In this document: piece after piece, positions 62,090 to 64,000 of the stretch | Layout of the letters: each line of letters starts with the position of its first letter | Position numbering within the stretch: the first letter of the stretch is position 1 | From: Dictyobacter alpinus | GTDB lineage: Bacteria; Chloroflexota; Ktedonobacteria; Ktedonobacterales; Ktedonobacteraceae | NCBI RefSeq assembly: GCF_003967575.1 | Contig: NZ_BIFT01000002.1 | Coordinates: 744,001-808,000, forward strand | Direction of reading: 5' to 3' | DNA length: 64,000 bases | Notes under the pieces: generated by a model | Database searches by the model: none | Told to the model about the DNA's origin: nothing | What the model saw: only the letters and a program-made list of their open reading frames with translations | Program-made: the position numbers and the translations under genes

Positions 62090-64000
62090 ATGTCTATACA
62101 GCAAGGAACTGATACGGCACTGGTGCTTTATGATCGTTATCACCAGCTTGGCTTGCAACTAGATCCACAGACGGGCTTGATCCAGGGTTTACTGCAAGCC
62201 GGAAAGACCCTTCCGCTACGCCTGTCGGTTGAGATCAGTACGGATGGCAATGAGACGCGCAGCTTTCCTTTTGGTCTCACGTATCAGGATACGCATCAGA
62301 TTACCGCCGTGCGTCGCACTGAGGCTGCCCCACTCTATCGTCTGGATGGTGATCAGGAGACGTACACGGTGGTGACGGAGGCTGAAAACTGGCAACTGCA
62401 CTGGCACTATACCTTCCGCCCACGACATCCACGTCTGGAACTCTGGTTTGAGATCCGTCCTCTGCAGGCCACCGAAGCCGAGCCGGCCACGCTCCGCAAC
62501 GTCCATCTTTCCCTCTCGTTCCAACCCGATGATCTGCAGAATTGGCAGTTTGAGGCTCCTGGCAACGCGATTCGGCCAGGCATTTCAGCAACGGCGCTTG
62601 AAAAAGCCAATAGGGTTACACCCATTGGAGGCGTAGATGGCTCCACTGGATTGATCGCGCTCCATCAAGCTGAAGAGCAACAGGTATTGGTGGTCTGGCC
62701 ATTCTGTCGTAGTGAAATCGGCGCGATTAGCGTCCAGGCGCAAGACGATACATTCCAGATCATACTCAATACAACGCTGGCCGGTCGCCTGACGGCTAGT
62801 GATACCCTGGTCTATCGTGGTATTGAGCTCGATGCTCTGACCGCGAGTTGGGAGGAGACGCGCGATCAGCTCGCGAGCTGGTATACGACGCTACAGCTCA
62901 CGACCCCCAATGATCGGCCCGCATGGATTAATACCGCCAGTATTTTTGAGGTGCAGATTGGCTATGCGCCTTTCTGGGGTGGCTATCGCTACGCACCATA
63001 TCCAACCGTTCAGGATCTCGCCGCTGACCTGGAACGTATTAAGGGACTGGGCTTTACTGCGATCGAGATTATGCCACGCCAGCCATATCCCAGTTATAAT
63101 GTGCATGACTATGCTGATATCACGACATCCTATGGAGATGAAGAGCAGCTACGTACGCTGGTGCAAAAATGCCATCAGCTAGGGATGCGTGTGCTGCTGG
63201 ATATTCTGATGCATGGAGTCATCGATCAGGAGGTGATCGCGCAGGTCGCGGATAGTGTCCGCTCTGGTCCTTATGCTGACCGCCTGGATGATGCCATTTT
63301 TGAAGAGACACTGCACCTTGAGGGCAGCGATACTTACTTAGTTGCCTGGAGCCGCCATATTCTGGACTTCGAGCCTCACTGGAGCGGTGGCTCACTCCCA
63401 CGCCATCCTCTGGCCGATGAACATCCCGAATGGTTTATGCGCGATTCGGCACAAAACATTATTGGCATCTATACCAAAGCCTTTAATGTAGCCAATCCTG
63501 CCTGGCAGCAGTATTTCTGTGAGGCCACGGAGACGCTGGTGCGTGAGCTTGATATCGATGGCTTCCGCTTTGATGCCCCGACCTATAATGATTTACCTGA
63601 CTGGTCGACGGCGACGCAAAAACGGGCCAGCTACTCTCCGCTGGGAGTCCTCTCGCTTTTTGAGCAGCTACGCCCTCGCCTCAAAGCCTTGAAAGACGAT
63701 ATTGTGCTTTACACTGAACCATCCGGTGTACTGTTCCGCCAGGCACTCGATGTCACCTATAACTATGACGAACACTGGTTGGTCAACTCGGTCCTGAGAT
63801 CGGAGCCAGGACAAACAGATCAGCACATCGGAGCCAGAAATGGTCGGGAACTGGCGGCCTGGTTCCGTGATCGCAACGCCGTCCTACCACCGGGATCGCT
63901 GATTACCCATCATATCGATTCACATGATACCTTCTGGTGGCCCAACGTGGGCAAGAAGTGGCGGCGCGAACAATTCGGCATTGAGGCCACACGTGCCCTA
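62090..64000 (+). CDS. GH13 alpha-amylase-family glycoside hydrolase (3' truncated by window)
   Basis: Read directly from the sequence; at least 637 residues and still open at the window end. GGAG lies 9 bases before ATG 62090. The N-terminal ~270 residues are beta-rich; the GH13 barrel begins near FEVQIGYAPFWGGYRY. Conserved regions: I LLDILMHGV; II DGFRFDAPTY with the nucleophile Asp; III VLYTEPSGV with the acid Glu; IV THHIDSHDTFWW with the His-Asp pair. Acts on alpha-linked glucans or oligosaccharides. No signal peptide, so probably intracellular. 43 bp after the PMI-like gene; last visible gene of the operon. Confidence 0.85.
   Translation, partial: MSIQQGTDTALVLYDRYHQLGLQLDPQTGLIQGLLQAGKTLPLRLSVEISTDGNETRSFPFGLTYQDTHQITAVRRTEAAPLYRLDGDQETYTVVTEAENWQLHWHYTFRPRHPRLELWFEIRPLQATEAEPATLRNVHLSLSFQPDDLQNWQFEAPGNAIRPGISATALEKANRVTPIGGVDGSTGLIALHQAEEQQVLVVWPFCRSEIGAISVQAQDDTFQIILNTTLAGRLTASDTLVYRGIELDALTASWEETRDQLASWYTTLQLTTPNDRPAWINTASIFEVQIGYAPFWGGYRYAPYPTVQDLAADLERIKGLGFTAIEIMPRQPYPSYNVHDYADITTSYGDEEQLRTLVQKCHQLGMRVLLDILMHGVIDQEVIAQVADSVRSGPYADRLDDAIFEETLHLEGSDTYLVAWSRHILDFEPHWSGGSLPRHPLADEHPEWFMRDSAQNIIGIYTKAFNVANPAWQQYFCEATETLVRELDIDGFRFDAPTYNDLPDWSTATQKRASYSPLGVLSLFEQLRPRLKALKDDIVLYTEPSGVLFRQALDVTYNYDEHWLVNSVLRSEPGQTDQHIGARNGRELAAWFRDRNAVLPPGSLITHHIDSHDTFWWPNVGKKWRREQFGIEATRAL

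Noticed and set aside
1..64000. tRNA, rRNA, CRISPR array or intact insertion sequence
   Set aside because: Reading both strands I found no cloverleaf ending in CCA, no repeat-spacer pattern and no transposase; a tRNA scan and IS database search would be needed to be certain.

Overview
The window looks like chromosome from a Ktedonobacteria-type Chloroflexota. The reasons are a mid-range GC content, several very large proteins that fuse an N-terminal helix-turn-helix to an NB-ARC ATPase and WD40 or TPR repeats, short MalT/LuxR-type ATPase regulators, CGNR and PadR regulators, and many long perfect hairpins without U-tracts between convergent genes. This assignment is inference from gene content. 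I see no rRNA, tRNA, CRISPR array or intact insertion sequence.

Layout. 0-4 kb: the end of a CPBP protease, an EamA exporter divergent from a CGNR regulator with two matched inverted repeats between them, a rhodanese and a methyltransferase. 4-10 kb: a complete cydDCAB operon for cytochrome bd oxidase. 10-21.6 kb: a nitrite/nitric-oxide module with a DUF4331 protein, a blue-copper lipoprotein, two DUF2249 proteins, two haem-copper-oxidase/NnrS-like membrane proteins, a SufT-like protein, a YtkA/FixH-like protein, a group III truncated haemoglobin, a Crp-type regulator, a membrane-anchored copper nitrite reductase, a multicopper oxidase, a ferredoxin and a cupin. Five sites resembling TGTGA-N6-TCACA lie in promoters of this module, and the Crp protein keeps the R-E...R residues expected to read them. 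22-24.7 kb: an XRE/MmyB regulator divergent from an alcohol-dehydrogenase-like protein.

24.8-48 kb is an array of STAND-type sensors: two HTH-NB-ARC-WD40 proteins (the second frameshifted), two HTH-NB-ARC-TPR proteins from a recent ~2.9 kb duplication, an HTH-NB-ARC protein without its TPR half, one complete short MalT/LuxR protein and one headless MalT/LuxR remnant. Small-molecule enzymes are interleaved with them (three alpha/beta hydrolases, one lacking its catalytic serine; an SDR; MDR dehydrogenases; an ABM monooxygenase). 48-57.5 kb: a hydrolase, a GNAT acetyltransferase, a MacB/LolD-like ABC transporter divergent from a membrane protein plus winged-helix regulator with twin operators, a PadR regulator with its membrane partner, and a cupin. 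57.5-64 kb: a sugar operon (GntR, ROK kinase, cupin-type glucose-6-phosphate isomerase, mannose-6-phosphate-isomerase-like protein, GH13 glycosidase running off the end) driven by a consensus sigma-70 promoter overlapped by a perfect 52-bp palindrome.

Working together: the bd oxidase and nitrite/NO module suit a cell meeting low oxygen and nitrogen oxides, with the local Crp protein as the likely switch. The sensor array looks like a family of DNA-binding switches expanded by duplication and now partly decaying. The last operon would release hexoses from an alpha-glucan or related sugar, phosphorylate them and isomerise them into glycolysis.
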